Positions 16,866 through 28,558 of a stretch of 64,000 bases of DNA are shown here, piece after piece. The first letter of the stretch is position 1, and each line of letters opens with the position of its first letter. A program made the translations under genes and the position numbers. Location: NCBI GenBank assembly GCA_039962225.1, contig JAMPKV010000002.1, forward strand, positions 124,001 through 188,000. The letters run 5' to 3'. Source of the stretch: Microcoleus sp. AS-A8 (GTDB taxonomy: Bacteria > Cyanobacteriota > Cyanobacteriia > Cyanobacteriales > Coleofasciculaceae). The notes under the pieces are model-generated. The model worked only from the letters and a program-made list of their open reading frames with translations, ran no database searches and was not told the DNA's origin.

Positions 16866-19800
16866 ATGTGGCTGAAGCTCAGGCAGCGAATTTGGAAATG
16901 GCGTGGGGTATTGATTACCGCCCCTACTGTAGCAGGAGTCATCATTGCTGCGAACTCGACAGGACTATTTCAACTTTTAGAATGGGTAACTCACGATCAA
17001 TTGGTGCGTCTGCGTCCCAAGGAGCCAATTGACCCGCGCATTACTATTGTTACCATCGATGAATCAGATCTCAATAAAGTTGGCGTCGGGCAAGTGCCTG
17101 ATGCGGTTCTGGCTCGATTAATTGAGAAACTCAAAGCACAAAAGCCGATCGCCATTGGTTTAGATCTGTATCGAAATTTCCCCGTGGCACCCGGTCATCA
17201 GGCATTAGTTGAAGTATTTAAGTCCACTCCCAACCTGATTGGCGTTGAGAAAGTAGTTGGGGAGACGGTTCCACCTCCGCCCACTTTAAGCCAGCTTGGT
17301 CAAGTTGGGATTGCAGATTTAGTGTTAGATGCCGATGGCAAGGTGCGTCGAAGCTTATTAACGGTTGAGGATCAGGGTAAAACTCAAGAAAGCTTAGGAA
17401 CCAAGCTGGCTTTAATCTATCTGGAAAGCAAAGGGGTTCAGCTCCAAGTCGTTGATGCCAGCAAGCGGCATTATCGGTTAGGGCAAGCTGTATTTAAGCC
17501 TTTTACGGGAAATGAGGCCGGCTATATCCGTGCGAATTCCGGTGGCTACCAAATTTTGTTGAACTATCGCGGCACCCAAGAAAACTTCCGTACTATTTCG
17601 ATGACGGATATTCTAGAAAACCGGATACCACGAGACTGGGTGCGCGATGCCTCGGCGGGTGCTTTCGCCGGACAAGTTGTGCTGATTGGGGCCGCAGGAC
17701 AAAGTTCCAACGACTTTTTTTTGACTCCCTACAGTAGCCGATTGTTCACCTTTTTACCCAGCCCAAAACGCAGCCCGAAACGAATGCCTGGTGTCGTGAT
17801 TCATGCCAATTTAGCCAGCCAGATCTTGAGTGCCGCTTTAGATGGGCGACCGTTGATTAAGAGTTGGACAGAACCCAGCGAGTGGTTGTGGATTTTAGGC
17901 TGGTCGTTCATCGGTGCCACAGTCCGTTGGCTGTTACTTGAGGGAAACCCATTTAGAAATAATGTCTATCATCGCTGGATCATCCTGGGCATTGGCATTC
18001 TATCGCCCGTCGGTATTCTGTTGACACTTACCTATGTAACCTTTTTAGGCGGTTGGTGGATACCTGTAATCTCTCCGTTACTGGCTTTGATTGGGTCTAC
18101 CGTTGCCGTTGCAGGTTACCAGCGCCTGGAATTGCAGCGGGAAAAAGCTGACCTGGAACTGATATTGGAGACGACTACCGAGCACTACGATACCATGACC
18201 TGTGAGCTGCAAAACCAGGCAGAGGAAGCTGCCAGAGAAAGTGAGAGAAGGCTAGCTCAATTCCTAGAAGGTGTTTCGGTCGGGGTGGCAGTAATTGATG
18301 CCAAAGGCAACCCTTATTTTGCCAATCAGAAGGCACAGGAATTACTGGGCAAAGGTGTAGTTGCGGATACGAGCGTTGAGCAATTGGCAGAGGTTTATCA
18401 ATACTTTGTTGCGGGTAGTGAGCAAGTTTACCCGGTAGAAAATTTGCCCATTGTGCGGGCGTTGAGAGGCGAACATACTACCGCTGATGATATCGAAATC
18501 CACCGGGGAGATAAGAGTATTCCCATCGAAGCTTGGGGAACTCCGATTTATGATGAATCGGGTCATGTAGCTTATGCGATCGTCGCCTTTCAGGACATCA
18601 CAGAACGCAAACGAGCAGAGGAAGCCCTAAAACAGGCAGAAGAGAAGTATCGCAGTATCTTTGAAAATGCACTGGAAGGCATCTTTCAGATGACACCTGA
18701 TGGACTTTACCTCAGCGCTAATCCTGCCCTCGCGCAGATTTTTGGCTACGACTCCCCGGAAGAGTTGATATCAACTCTCACTGAGATTGAGCATCAACTT
18801 TATGTTGAGCCGCATCGTTGTACCAAATTCATGACCTTAATGCAACAAAACGGTTCGGTGTCTGGGTTCGAGTTTCAAGCTTATCGCAAAGATGGCAGCC
18901 TAATCTGGGCGAGACAGAATGCGCGTGCTGTACACAATGCCAATGGGTTACTGCTCTACTATCAGGGCTTTGTTGAAGACATTACCGAACGCAAACGATC
19001 AGAAGCAGAGCGGATTAAGTTTATTAATCAGCTCTATCAACTCAACCAAGCGAATGAACGCTTTGTGCCGCGTCAATTTCTCCAGTTATTGAACAAAGAC
19101 AGCATTATTGATGTCCAATTAGGCGACCAGGTACAGCTAAACATGTCAGTTCTGTTTGCCGATATTCGTAACTTTACGACTCTGTCGGAAAAAATGACTC
19201 CGGAAGAAAATTTTCGATTTATCAATGCTTACTTGAGTCAAATGGAGCCTGCCATTCTGGAAAATAATGGCTTTATTGATAAATATATTGGGGATGCGAT
19301 TATGGCGCTGTTTAGCGGCAGTGCCGATGACGCGGTTAGAGCTGGAATTGACATGTTACATCGGCTGGCTGAGTATAATACAACGAGGAATCGTCCAGAA
19401 CGTCTACCGATCCAAATTGGTATTGGCATCAATACGGGTTCTTTGATGCTGGGAACTGTAGGCGGCCCTAACCGGATGGATAGCACGGTGATTAGTGATG
19501 CGGTTAATTTAGCCTCTCGTATGGAAGGGCTGACGAAAGAGTATGGGGTGTCGATGCTGATTTCTCACCATACGTTTAGGAATTTGCACCACCCTGTGAT
19601 GTATGCTTTCCGCGTGATTGATCGGGTTCAGGTGAAAGGCAAATCAGAAATGGTGTCCGTCTTTGAAATCTTTGAGGCTGATCCACCTGAACTCCGCGAG
19701 AGTAAGCTACTCACAAAATCCACCTTTGAACAGGGTTTATTTCTTTACACGAGACAGGCGTTGTGGGAGGCGGCACAAATGTTTCAAGCTTGTTTGGAAC

Positions 19801-19877
19801 TTGCCCCTGAGGATAAAGTGGCTCAAATCTATCTGAAGCGCTGTCAGCCTAGGGCGATCGCCGCTCTTGCTGAGTAA
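16866..19877 (+). CDS. CHASE2-PAS-PAS class III adenylate/guanylate cyclase
   Basis: Transmembrane sensor cyclase of 1003 residues. An N-terminal helix (about 15-35) is followed by an extracytoplasmic CHASE2 domain (about 40-330, with RITIVTIDESDL and IAIGLDLYRNFP). Three membrane helices lie near 338-358, 370-394 and 398-418. Two PAS/PAC units (about 465-580 and 590-710) end in ITERKR boxes. The class III cyclase domain is at about 757-935 (MSVLFADIRNFTTLSE, IDKYIGDAIMALF, STVISDAVNLASRMEG). The two aspartates for metal ions and the lysine of IDKYIGD that favours ATP are present. A short TPR-like tail follows. It should make cAMP in response to an envelope signal. Crp-like regulators occur elsewhere in the window, but a link is speculative. 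Confidence 0.94.
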   Translation: MWLKLRQRIWKWRGVLITAPTVAGVIIAANSTGLFQLLEWVTHDQLVRLRPKEPIDPRITIVTIDESDLNKVGVGQVPDAVLARLIEKLKAQKPIAIGLDLYRNFPVAPGHQALVEVFKSTPNLIGVEKVVGETVPPPPTLSQLGQVGIADLVLDADGKVRRSLLTVEDQGKTQESLGTKLALIYLESKGVQLQVVDASKRHYRLGQAVFKPFTGNEAGYIRANSGGYQILLNYRGTQENFRTISMTDILENRIPRDWVRDASAGAFAGQVVLIGAAGQSSNDFFLTPYSSRLFTFLPSPKRSPKRMPGVVIHANLASQILSAALDGRPLIKSWTEPSEWLWILGWSFIGATVRWLLLEGNPFRNNVYHRWIILGIGILSPVGILLTLTYVTFLGGWWIPVISPLLALIGSTVAVAGYQRLELQREKADLELILETTTEHYDTMTCELQNQAEEAARESERRLAQFLEGVSVGVAVIDAKGNPYFANQKAQELLGKGVVADTSVEQLAEVYQYFVAGSEQVYPVENLPIVRALRGEHTTADDIEIHRGDKSIPIEAWGTPIYDESGHVAYAIVAFQDITERKRAEEALKQAEEKYRSIFENALEGIFQMTPDGLYLSANPALAQIFGYDSPEELISTLTEIEHQLYVEPHRCTKFMTLMQQNGSVSGFEFQAYRKDGSLIWARQNARAVHNANGLLLYYQGFVEDITERKRSEAERIKFINQLYQLNQANERFVPRQFLQLLNKDSIIDVQLGDQVQLNMSVLFADIRNFTTLSEKMTPEENFRFINAYLSQMEPAILENNGFIDKYIGDAIMALFSGSADDAVRAGIDMLHRLAEYNTTRNRPERLPIQIGIGINTGSLMLGTVGGPNRMDSTVISDAVNLASRMEGLTKEYGVSMLISHHTFRNLHHPVMYAFRVIDRVQVKGKSEMVSVFEIFEADPPELRESKLLTKSTFEQGLFLYTRQALWEAAQMFQACLELAPEDKVAQIYLKRCQPRAIAALAE

Positions 19878-19973
19878 CTCTTAAAAGCGAGCAAGGGAAG
19901 CTAAACCTGTACCCTCCCTTGTCTTAGGATTGATAACATAGTTGGACGTACCTGAGCTGATTGAGGGGGAGCA

Positions 19974-20552
19974 GTGGGTTTATTTGATGATTTCAATCGG
20001 TTTCTGGAAGACCGCCTAGAGGAGTTTCTCCGCAATAATCCTCATCTAGAGTTACAGGCACTTGAAGAACAGCTGCGGGAGCAGGAAGAGGACTCACTCA
20101 GGCTGATTGCGGACTTAAAGCAGCAGCAAAAAAATTTGCAAGACGAAATTTTAGCGATCGCGCAAGACATCCAGCGCTGGCATGAGCGCGTCGAAAAAGC
20201 CCAGTCTCACGGCAGACAAGATTTGGCTCAAGCCGCTCAAGAGCGAGAAGCCACTCTCCTACGTCAGGGGAACCAGCGCTGGGGACAGATGGAAGGCGTC
20301 AAACAGCGAATTCAACAATCTCAGGAACTGATTCGTCAGATTCAAACGCGTCGGCAGGAAGTCCGCACCAAAGCCAAAGAGGTAGAGGCGGCGCGTGCTA
20401 GTAATCAGGATCAGAGCAAAGTAGAGACTTTTGGTTGGAACCAGAGTAGCAGCCGCCAGAGCTACAATGGCCCAGATCCCTTAGATGACCAGTTTAGACG
20501 TTGGGAATTGCAAGAAGAGTTAGACCAGATGAAGCGGAATATGGGTCGCTGA
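19974..20552 (+). CDS. Coiled-coil cyanobacterial protein (TIGR04376-like)
   Basis: Function unknown. The 192-residue protein begins MGLFDDFNRFLEDRLEEF and is then almost entirely charged coiled coil (about 25-145, rich in E, Q, R, K), ending in a polar tail. The GTG start is preceded by a strong GAGGGGGAG ribosome site. I recall this as the conserved cyanobacterial family TIGR04376, but the name carries no function. It follows the cyclase by 97 bases and could be cotranscribed. Vipp1/PspA-like coiled coils look similar in composition, but their characteristic regions are not seen. Confidence 0.75.
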   Translation: MGLFDDFNRFLEDRLEEFLRNNPHLELQALEEQLREQEEDSLRLIADLKQQQKNLQDEILAIAQDIQRWHERVEKAQSHGRQDLAQAAQEREATLLRQGNQRWGQMEGVKQRIQQSQELIRQIQTRRQEVRTKAKEVEAARASNQDQSKVETFGWNQSSSRQSYNGPDPLDDQFRRWELQEELDQMKRNMGR

Positions 20553-20717
20553 GTTAGGTTTGTAAAATATACGTTCGGGTCTGTGGGGGAGCACAGAAGT
20601 AAAGCAGTTCTCAAAGCAGAGGAACTCTGGGAGCATTGATAGATAAACTTTCCTCACCCTTTTTTAGGCGTACACCTTTGAAAGGTTTATACACCCGTCC
20701 ATTGACACGCTGGAGTG

Positions 20718-21065
20718 TCAAATTTTGGAAGTCTCCTCGTTCTTGACCGCTTCTGGAGTACGGCGGATGGTGAAGGAAATTTCGCGAGTGGCTTGAGGCA
20801 GTGGCTTCGCGGAGGACGGATTAAGACTAGACCCGTTGGATACCTTGGTAAACTTATCCCTCAATGCTGTCTGTAGTGGCTGCATCTGCGATTGAGCAAA
20901 CGGCGACTGAAAAGACCAGCCTGCGTATTTACCATAATTGGAGGCGATCGCTAACACAGCTCCAGCCAAAATAAATACAGGGAGCGGCAACGTAAAGTTT
21001 TTCATCCACTGGTAAAGTTCTACCATCCCAAACACAACCAGAACGCTCGTAATCCACACTCGCAT
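20718..21065 (-). CDS. Small two-helix membrane protein, unknown function
   Basis: 115 residues if started at the ATG at 21065, which has GAGGA about ten bases upstream. An upstream TTG (21089) would add eight residues. Two membrane helices are evident (about 4-18 and 25-44) with a short polar loop between them. A soluble tail rich in S, P and charged residues follows. It does not match a family I recognise. It is in the same orientation as prk and lies downstream of it, past the prk terminator, so it is likely a separate unit. A short inverted repeat (TTGACAC/GTGTCAA, 20702-20721) overlaps its stop codon. Confidence 0.6.
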   Translation of the reverse strand: MRVWITSVLVVFGMVELYQWMKNFTLPLPVFILAGAVLAIASNYGKYAGWSFQSPFAQSQMQPLQTALRDKFTKVSNGSSLNPSSAKPLPQATREISFTIRRTPEAVKNEETSKI

Positions 21066-21203
21066 AACGCTAGTCCTCGTCCTATCCAACTGTATTTCTT
21101 ATTACCAAATCTGCCCTAGAGATGCTATTAAATTTTCCGTCTTTTTTTCTCCCTTGTTGTCTCTGCTTTGAATTAATCGGATTTGGTCTTACTCCTGTCT
21201 ATC

Positions 21204-21240
21204 AAAAATAGAGCGCGAGAGGCAACATCAGCCTCTCGCG
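21204..21240 (-). terminator. Rho-independent terminator of prk
   Basis: On the minus strand after the prk stop, a perfect 10-bp stem (CGCGAGAGGC/GCCTCTCGCG, positions 21214-21240) with a 7-nt loop is followed within a few bases by a TTTTT run. This is a standard terminator. Confidence 0.85.
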
Positions 21241-21277
21241 TACTCAAGAATTTTTATACAAGTCAACGCGGAACGAA

Positions 21278-22282
21278 CTAGACCTTGGCAACCGCTGGGG
21301 ATTTGCTAGCCGTCAAGCGCTCATAAGTGGCTCGCATTTTTAGCCCAACCAAAACTTGGAACAGTCCAGAGCCATTGTTGGAACCCGGATAATCCGGGTG
21401 CTTGAGCATCAGCTCGGTCATCTCACCATAGAACTTGGTCGAGGTATTGCTGAGGTGACTTTCGATGTAGATCATCTCCTCTAGATTGTCAAACTGACCA
21501 TCCACTTCTAAGACGGAGACATCATGACCGTAGTAAGAATCGGGGCCGTAGAAGAGTTTGATGCCAGGATAAGCACAGGTCAGCTTGCGACCGCAAGGTC
21601 TCCAGTCAATGGTTGACCCTTCATCAAACAGATAGACTGGATCGAAGCCTTCCACGTTATCCTTCTGTAGCAGGCGGACGCGCAGGATCTTGCTCTCCTT
21701 GTCATCTGGCAGAAGCTGCGTCGGCAAGATTTGAATCACAACGTCAGCGAATTCTTTCTGAGGCTCAATGTAAGCCGAAAAGTCAGGGCGTCTGGCATTA
21801 ATCGCGGCAATAACATCCTCGTAGCGGTGTCCCCGCTCAGCCATGTCTCGCTGGATTTTCCAGTTGACTTTGACTTCATCACTGATGTCCAGGTATACGC
21901 CGAAATCAATTAGCGATCGCACCCGTTCGTCATACAGAGGATGAAGCCCCTCAATCACGATGATTTTATTCGGCTCGACCCGCTCTGGTGGATCAAGTTC
22001 GCCCGTTTCATGGTTGTAGATTGGCTTGTCAATGGCTTGACCTTCCTTGAGCGCTTTGATTTGCTCATACATCAGGTCAAAGTTGTTCGCTTTAGGATTT
22101 AGGGCGGTCACCCCTTGTTCTTTGCGCTGTTTTCGGTCTAGACAGTGATAATCGTCTAGACAGATAACCGTCATGAACTCTTCGCCAAATAAATCTATCA
22201 AGCGGCGCAGAAATGTTGACTTACCGCATCCAGAGTCTCCAGCTACACCAATTAATACCGCGCGATCCGGCTGAGTGGTCAT
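21278..22282 (-). CDS. prk: Phosphoribulokinase
   Basis: Calvin-Benson enzyme that phosphorylates ribulose 5-phosphate to ribulose 1,5-bisphosphate with ATP. 334 residues, the normal cyanobacterial length. The P-loop GVAGDSGCGKST is at about 12-23, with C19 inside it. C41 follows in VICLDDYHC. These two cysteines correspond to the light/dark redox pair. The C-terminal pair (CGRKLTC, near 230) that takes part in the GAPDH-CP12-PRK complex is also present. The catalytic IVIEGLHPLYD motif lies near 107. It is divergent from petH over a 543-base spacer, so both may share regulatory DNA. A clear terminator follows. Confidence 0.98.
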   Translation of the reverse strand: MTTQPDRAVLIGVAGDSGCGKSTFLRRLIDLFGEEFMTVICLDDYHCLDRKQRKEQGVTALNPKANNFDLMYEQIKALKEGQAIDKPIYNHETGELDPPERVEPNKIIVIEGLHPLYDERVRSLIDFGVYLDISDEVKVNWKIQRDMAERGHRYEDVIAAINARRPDFSAYIEPQKEFADVVIQILPTQLLPDDKESKILRVRLLQKDNVEGFDPVYLFDEGSTIDWRPCGRKLTCAYPGIKLFYGPDSYYGHDVSVLEVDGQFDNLEEMIYIESHLSNTSTKFYGEMTELMLKHPDYPGSNNGSGLFQVLVGLKMRATYERLTASKSPAVAKV

Positions 22283-24058
<1,776 letters not shown>

Positions 24059-24599
24059 TACAAGAAGGCAGAAGGCAGAAGGCACAAAGGCTTATAGTTT
24101 CTACTTTTGGCTTTGTTGTTAACGGGTCACTTATTTCCGCCTGGGCGCACTAGTCATGTAGGTTGGCAAAAGCCTTATACTCGTTTTAGTTTTAGCACCA
24201 ATGAGGGGAAAAGAGGGAGCTTTTAACGGGTGGGTGATTTCTGCCATGCCCCACTTAGTCGGTTTTGACCGAACCTAATTTGCCACTCACGCTCGTCGAG
24301 GATAAAAAGCGCGTCTGTATCTGTTGGCTTAACGCCGAAGATCCAGGCGCGTTCATCATTCTTCCAGAGTCGCTTGCTCGAATCGTGAGAATTACGTTAA
24401 ATTTAGTTAAGATAACGTTACAAGTACAGGTCTTTGCCGTTATATCGCTCAAGCGCCTAAACTTGTGACCAAAGGACAGATAGCTAGTAACAGTAAAATT
24501 TTCTGTTCATGCATTTTTTTAGCTGAGTTTGCTTATCCCTCATGCTCATAGAGGGCTAAAACCAGCATGTATGACCAGTATCTAGAGGTTAATCACAAA
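24059..24599. other. Spacer between petH and ftsH
   Basis: No supported gene. It starts with an AGGCAGA-type repeat (24062-24088). An inverted pair ACGTTA/TAACGT lies at 24394-24418. The ftsH promoter should be in the AT-rich part from 24460 on. An open frame at 24265-24468 has no ribosome site or family resemblance. Confidence 0.45.
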
Positions 24600-26486
24600 A
24601 TGAAAATTTCCTGGAGAATAATATTACTTTGGACAATACCCGCCCTTGTTATAGGGTTTTTTCTATGGCAGGGAACTTTTTCGACGCCTGCCGCTGATAT
24701 GGGTAGAAACACGGCGAGCACTCGAATGACCTATGGTCGCTTTTTGGAATATTTAGATGCCGGGAGAGTCACCAGTGTTGACCTTTATGATGGTGGTCGG
24801 ACGGCAATTGTGGAAGCGGTCGATACAGAACTCGATAACCGCATCCAACGACTGCGGGTGGATCTCCCGTCCAACGCCCCAGAACTCGTTGCCAAACTGA
24901 GAGAATCGAATATCAGCCTAGATGCTCATCCCGCGCGGAATGATGGAGCCATTTGGGGACTCTTGGGGAATTTAATTTTCCCGATTCTCTTAATTGCTGG
25001 CTTGTTCTTCCTGTTCCGTCGTTCTAGCAACATCACGGGTGGCCCCGGTCAAGCCATGAACTTCGGGAAATCCAAGGCAAGATTTCAAATGGAAGCCAAA
25101 ACCGGCATTCTGTTCAACGATGTGGCTGGAATTGAAGAAGCCAAAGAAGAACTACAAGAGGTTGTAACCTTCCTCAAACAACCTGAACGGTTTACAGCGG
25201 TCGGTGCACGCATTCCCAAAGGGGTGCTGCTGGTTGGCCCTCCAGGTACCGGAAAAACCCTCTTAGCAAAAGCGATCGCAGGTGAAGCCGGAGTCCCCTT
25301 CTTCAGCATCTCCGGTAGTGAATTTGTGGAAATGTTCGTCGGGGTGGGTGCCTCCCGCGTCCGTGACTTGTTCAAAAAAGCGAAAGAAAACGCCCCCTGC
25401 CTCGTGTTTATCGATGAAATTGACGCGGTTGGCAGACAGCGTGGCGCAGGAATCGGCGGTGGTAACGATGAACGAGAGCAAACCCTCAACCAGTTGCTCA
25501 CGGAAATGGATGGTTTTGAAGGCAATACCGGGATTATCATCATCGCCGCCACGAACCGCCCAGATGTTCTGGATACCGCTTTGTTACGTCCCGGACGTTT
25601 CGATCGCCAAGTAATTGTTGATGCCCCTGACATGAAGGGACGGGTGGGAATCTTGGATGTTCACGCCCGGAACAAGAAACTTGCGCCGGAAGTTTCGATC
25701 GAAGCGATCGCACGACGGACTCCTGGATTTACTGGTGCTGACTTAGCCAACCTGCTCAACGAAGCCGCTATTCTCACCGCCCGACGCCGCAAAGAAGCGA
25801 TCACCATGCTGGAAATCAACGACGCTGTTGACCGCGTTGTCGCGGGCATGGAAGGTACACCCCTGGTGGATAGCAAGAGCAAGCGCTTGATTGCTTACCA
25901 CGAAATTGGACATGCGATCGTGGGAACCCTGATTAAAGACCACGACCCTGTACAAAAAGTTACCTTAATTCCTCGTGGACAAGCTCAAGGTCTGACTTGG
26001 TTTACGCCCAACGAGGAGCAAGGCTTAATCACCAGAGCACAACTCAAAGCTCGGATTTCAGGAGCTTTGGGCGGTAGAGCCGCAGAAGAAGAGATTTTTG
26101 GGTATTCCGAAGTGACGACCGGTGCCGGTGGTGACTTACAACAAGTCACTGGCATGGCACGGCAAATGGTCACCCGGTTTGGCATGTCGGATTTAGGCCC
26201 GATGTCCCTAGAAAGCCAAGAAGGAGAAGTCTTCCTGGGCGGTGGCTTGACGTCGAGAGCGGAGTATTCTGAAGTCATTGCTTCACGAATTGATGAGCAA
26301 GTTCGCGTGATTGTTGAGCATTGCCACGACGATGCACGCCGGATTATTCGGGATAATCGGGTGGTGATTGACCGCTTGGTGGATCTGTTGATTGAAAAGG
26401 AAACGATTGACGGTCAAGAGTTCCGTCAAATTGTTGCGGAGTACACAGATGTGCCTGACAAAGAGCAATACGTGCCTCAGCTATAA
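24600..26486 (+). CDS. ftsH: ATP-dependent zinc metalloprotease FtsH (FtsH2-like)
   Basis: Membrane AAA+ protease, 628 residues from the ATG at 24600. That start gives [11 protein letters not shown], the usual N-terminus of the thylakoid FtsH2 class, and GAGG lies upstream. An earlier ATG at 24567 adds eleven atypical residues. Two membrane helices (about 5-22 and 115-138) flank a lumenal domain. Walker A GPPGTGKT is at 213-220, followed by Walker B and the second region of homology. The zinc site HEIGH is at 434-438, with the third ligand in GAGGDLQQ. By homology it forms hexamers that degrade damaged photosystem II D1 protein. FtsH2 rather than FtsH4 is inferred from the N-terminus only. 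A clean terminator follows. Confidence 0.96.
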   Translation: MKISWRIILLWTIPALVIGFFLWQGTFSTPAADMGRNTASTRMTYGRFLEYLDAGRVTSVDLYDGGRTAIVEAVDTELDNRIQRLRVDLPSNAPELVAKLRESNISLDAHPARNDGAIWGLLGNLIFPILLIAGLFFLFRRSSNITGGPGQAMNFGKSKARFQMEAKTGILFNDVAGIEEAKEELQEVVTFLKQPERFTAVGARIPKGVLLVGPPGTGKTLLAKAIAGEAGVPFFSISGSEFVEMFVGVGASRVRDLFKKAKENAPCLVFIDEIDAVGRQRGAGIGGGNDEREQTLNQLLTEMDGFEGNTGIIIIAATNRPDVLDTALLRPGRFDRQVIVDAPDMKGRVGILDVHARNKKLAPEVSIEAIARRTPGFTGADLANLLNEAAILTARRRKEAITMLEINDAVDRVVAGMEGTPLVDSKSKRLIAYHEIGHAIVGTLIKDHDPVQKVTLIPRGQAQGLTWFTPNEEQGLITRAQLKARISGALGGRAAEEEIFGYSEVTTGAGGDLQQVTGMARQMVTRFGMSDLGPMSLESQEGEVFLGGGLTSRAEYSEVIASRIDEQVRVIVEHCHDDARRIIRDNRVVIDRLVDLLIEKETIDGQEFRQIVAEYTDVPDKEQYVPQL

Positions 26487-26511
26487 GCTTGGAACGTTAA
26501 GTGAATAAGTC

Positions 26512-26543
26512 AAAGGAGATGATTGATATCATCTCCTTTTTTT
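26512..26543 (+). terminator. Rho-independent terminator of ftsH
   Basis: A 12-bp perfect stem (AAAGGAGATGAT/ATCATCTCCTTT) with a 4-nt loop is followed directly by seven T residues, 26 bases after the ftsH stop. Confidence 0.93.
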
Positions 26544-26859
26544 GTTGATTGTGTGATTGGGAGGGATACTCTCGAAGGTTGAAGTGAATTAATCGTAGAG
26601 GTCATATTCTGAGGCGCTCGCGGCTCCTTTGCTCAACCCGACATCAGCTTTTGATGAGACATTCATCGTTACAATCTATACCTTCCGCTAAGACCTATTC
26701 TAAGAGAGATGATAAGCTGAAAAGCATTTAAGCCATGCTGTTGTCACCCCACAGGGTAACTTTTGGCTCAAGGCTTAAGCTTTGGTGCCCTAGCTCTTAG
26801 GCATTTGGCAGGGTCACAGAGACTCCTCCTCTTGCTATCTATTCCTATATATTTCGTGG
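26544..26859. other. Spacer before the CapA-like gene
   Basis: No gene seen between the ftsH terminator and the CapA-like gene. It probably holds that gene's promoter. No distinct regulatory motif was recognised. Confidence 0.4.
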
Positions 26860-28140
26860 ATGATTAGATCTCGCCTCAGGTATATCAAGAATGTTCTAGC
26901 AGGGAGCTGGAACAAAATTTCACTGTCTCGGCAGGAAAGCTATACCTTGTTATCTAAACAAGATGAACCCAAGGGTATTGCCCTGTTTAAGCAAAAAATT
27001 CGCAGCAGAACTTCTCTATTAATCGTTCTGGGTATCCTAAGTTTTGTTCTGGGCATAGGCTATAGCTTGATTCACCGCTCCCCAGATGACCTCGAATACG
27101 CTGAAGTCGAGGAGTACACTGAAGTTGAGGCGAAATCTAACATCCCTGCCACATCCAAATCTCCTAGCGTTCCATCAAAAGTTAATATCAAAATCAAAGC
27201 GGTGGGAGATATTGTCCCAGGCACTAATTATCCAACCAATCGACTTCATCCAGACAAAAAGGTACTCTTTCAATCGGTTAAGCCTCTACTCCAAGGCGCT
27301 GATTTTTTATTCGGAAACTTTGAAAGTACATTAACCAACTATCCTCACTCTTCTAAAGGTGTAGGAGGTGGATTAATAGTGCCTTTCCGCACGCCTCCGA
27401 GTTATACCCAGATATTGAAAGAAGCTGGGTTTGATATCATGAGCGTTGCCAATAACCATTCCTATGATTTCTATGCTCAGGGATTTAGAGATACCATTCA
27501 AAATCTGGAAAAATCTGGAATTAAAGCCGTTGGTAAAAAAAGCCAAATTTTGATAGCTCATTATCAAGGTGTATCGATTGCTTGGATTGGCTTTAGCTAC
27601 CTTGACTATCACAATTCCATCAATAATTTAGCCAGAGCTAAAGCTCTGGTACAAAAAGCAAGCAAGCGTGCTGATATTGTGGTGATTTCAGTTCATGCCG
27701 GTGCAGAGGGAACGGATGCGATGCGTGTCCGAAATAAAACAGAAGTTTTCGCGAGGGAAAATCGGGGCAATCTGGTGAAGTTTTCCCACACCCTGATTGA
27801 TAACGGTGCCGATCTAATTTTGGGTCATAGTCCTCATGTTCCCAGAGCTATAGAGCTTTACAAAGGCAAATTTATCGCCTATTCTCTGGGAAATTTTCTG
27901 GGATACCGCACCCTTTCCACTCAAGCCGAACTAGCCTACTCTCTGGTTTTAGAAGTGGAATTGAATAATAAGGGAGATTTTAAATCTGGCAAAATTATCC
28001 CTGTTCACCTGAACCGACAAGGTATACCTTATCCTGATCGTAAAGGTCGGAGTATCAAACTCATTCGCCAACTAACTCAGCTCGATTTTCCCAAGACAGC
28101 CCTAACCATCAAAAGCAATGGTCAAATCCTGCGGAAGTAA
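26860..28140 (+). CDS. CapA family protein (poly-gamma-glutamate-synthesis-type metallophosphoesterase fold)
   Basis: 426 residues. A membrane anchor lies near 50-68 (SLLIVLGILSFVLGIGYSL) after a basic cytoplasmic tail, so the main domain is extracytoplasmic. The CapA (PGA_cap) domain runs from about 108 to 360, with AVGDIVPG, FGNFESTLT, SVANNHSYDF, SVHAGAE and GHSPHVPRAIE. These are the family's metal-binding and active-site blocks. The family is related to calcineurin-type phosphoesterases and is involved in capsule polymer handling in Bacillus. In cyanobacteria the substrate is unknown. No capBC synthetase genes are adjacent, so poly-glutamate synthesis is not implied. Confidence 0.9.
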   Translation: MIRSRLRYIKNVLAGSWNKISLSRQESYTLLSKQDEPKGIALFKQKIRSRTSLLIVLGILSFVLGIGYSLIHRSPDDLEYAEVEEYTEVEAKSNIPATSKSPSVPSKVNIKIKAVGDIVPGTNYPTNRLHPDKKVLFQSVKPLLQGADFLFGNFESTLTNYPHSSKGVGGGLIVPFRTPPSYTQILKEAGFDIMSVANNHSYDFYAQGFRDTIQNLEKSGIKAVGKKSQILIAHYQGVSIAWIGFSYLDYHNSINNLARAKALVQKASKRADIVVISVHAGAEGTDAMRVRNKTEVFARENRGNLVKFSHTLIDNGADLILGHSPHVPRAIELYKGKFIAYSLGNFLGYRTLSTQAELAYSLVLEVELNNKGDFKSGKIIPVHLNRQGIPYPDRKGRSIKLIRQLTQLDFPKTALTIKSNGQILRK

Positions 28141-28558
28141 TCTTGAAGAAATGGTTAGTCATCAATCTTGAGGCGTATTCTTAAAAAATAGCTTTTGATT
28201 GATAGAGGGTCACACCCCTCATACGAATTGAATATAAATTTGCTATTGAATGTTGGGAAGTCGGTGAAATTAGCCTCAGCCGCTAGATTTTTTTCGGATT
28301 ACCAGGCAATGAATATATTCGGTAATTCTGTATTAACTTAAGGGACACGTTACTAGAATCTCTCAGCTATAATTTTTCGTATTAACAGTAAATTAAGGCG
28401 TCATAGGAATTCTATACCTAACTCAAGGGTTAGGTGTAAGCCTGCCTCGGCCTAAGGCTGATCGTCTTCATACTTTCTTGACAAACGCCTTACAAACTCT
28501 TCACACATTCTATCAAAATATCAATCTTTAAATATCCCAAGCTAGTCTGGAGAGCTTT
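28141..28558. other. Spacer between capA-like and HD-like genes
   Basis: No gene is seen in these 418 bases. A small inverted repeat (CCTAAC/GTTAGG, about 28418-28435) is the only structure noticed. The run of bases before 28559 has GGAGAG ahead of the next start. Confidence 0.45.

Noticed and set aside
24265-24468. 67-aa open frame before ftsH
   Set aside because: TTG start without a ribosome site, overlapping a similar frame on the other strand. It resembles nothing known.
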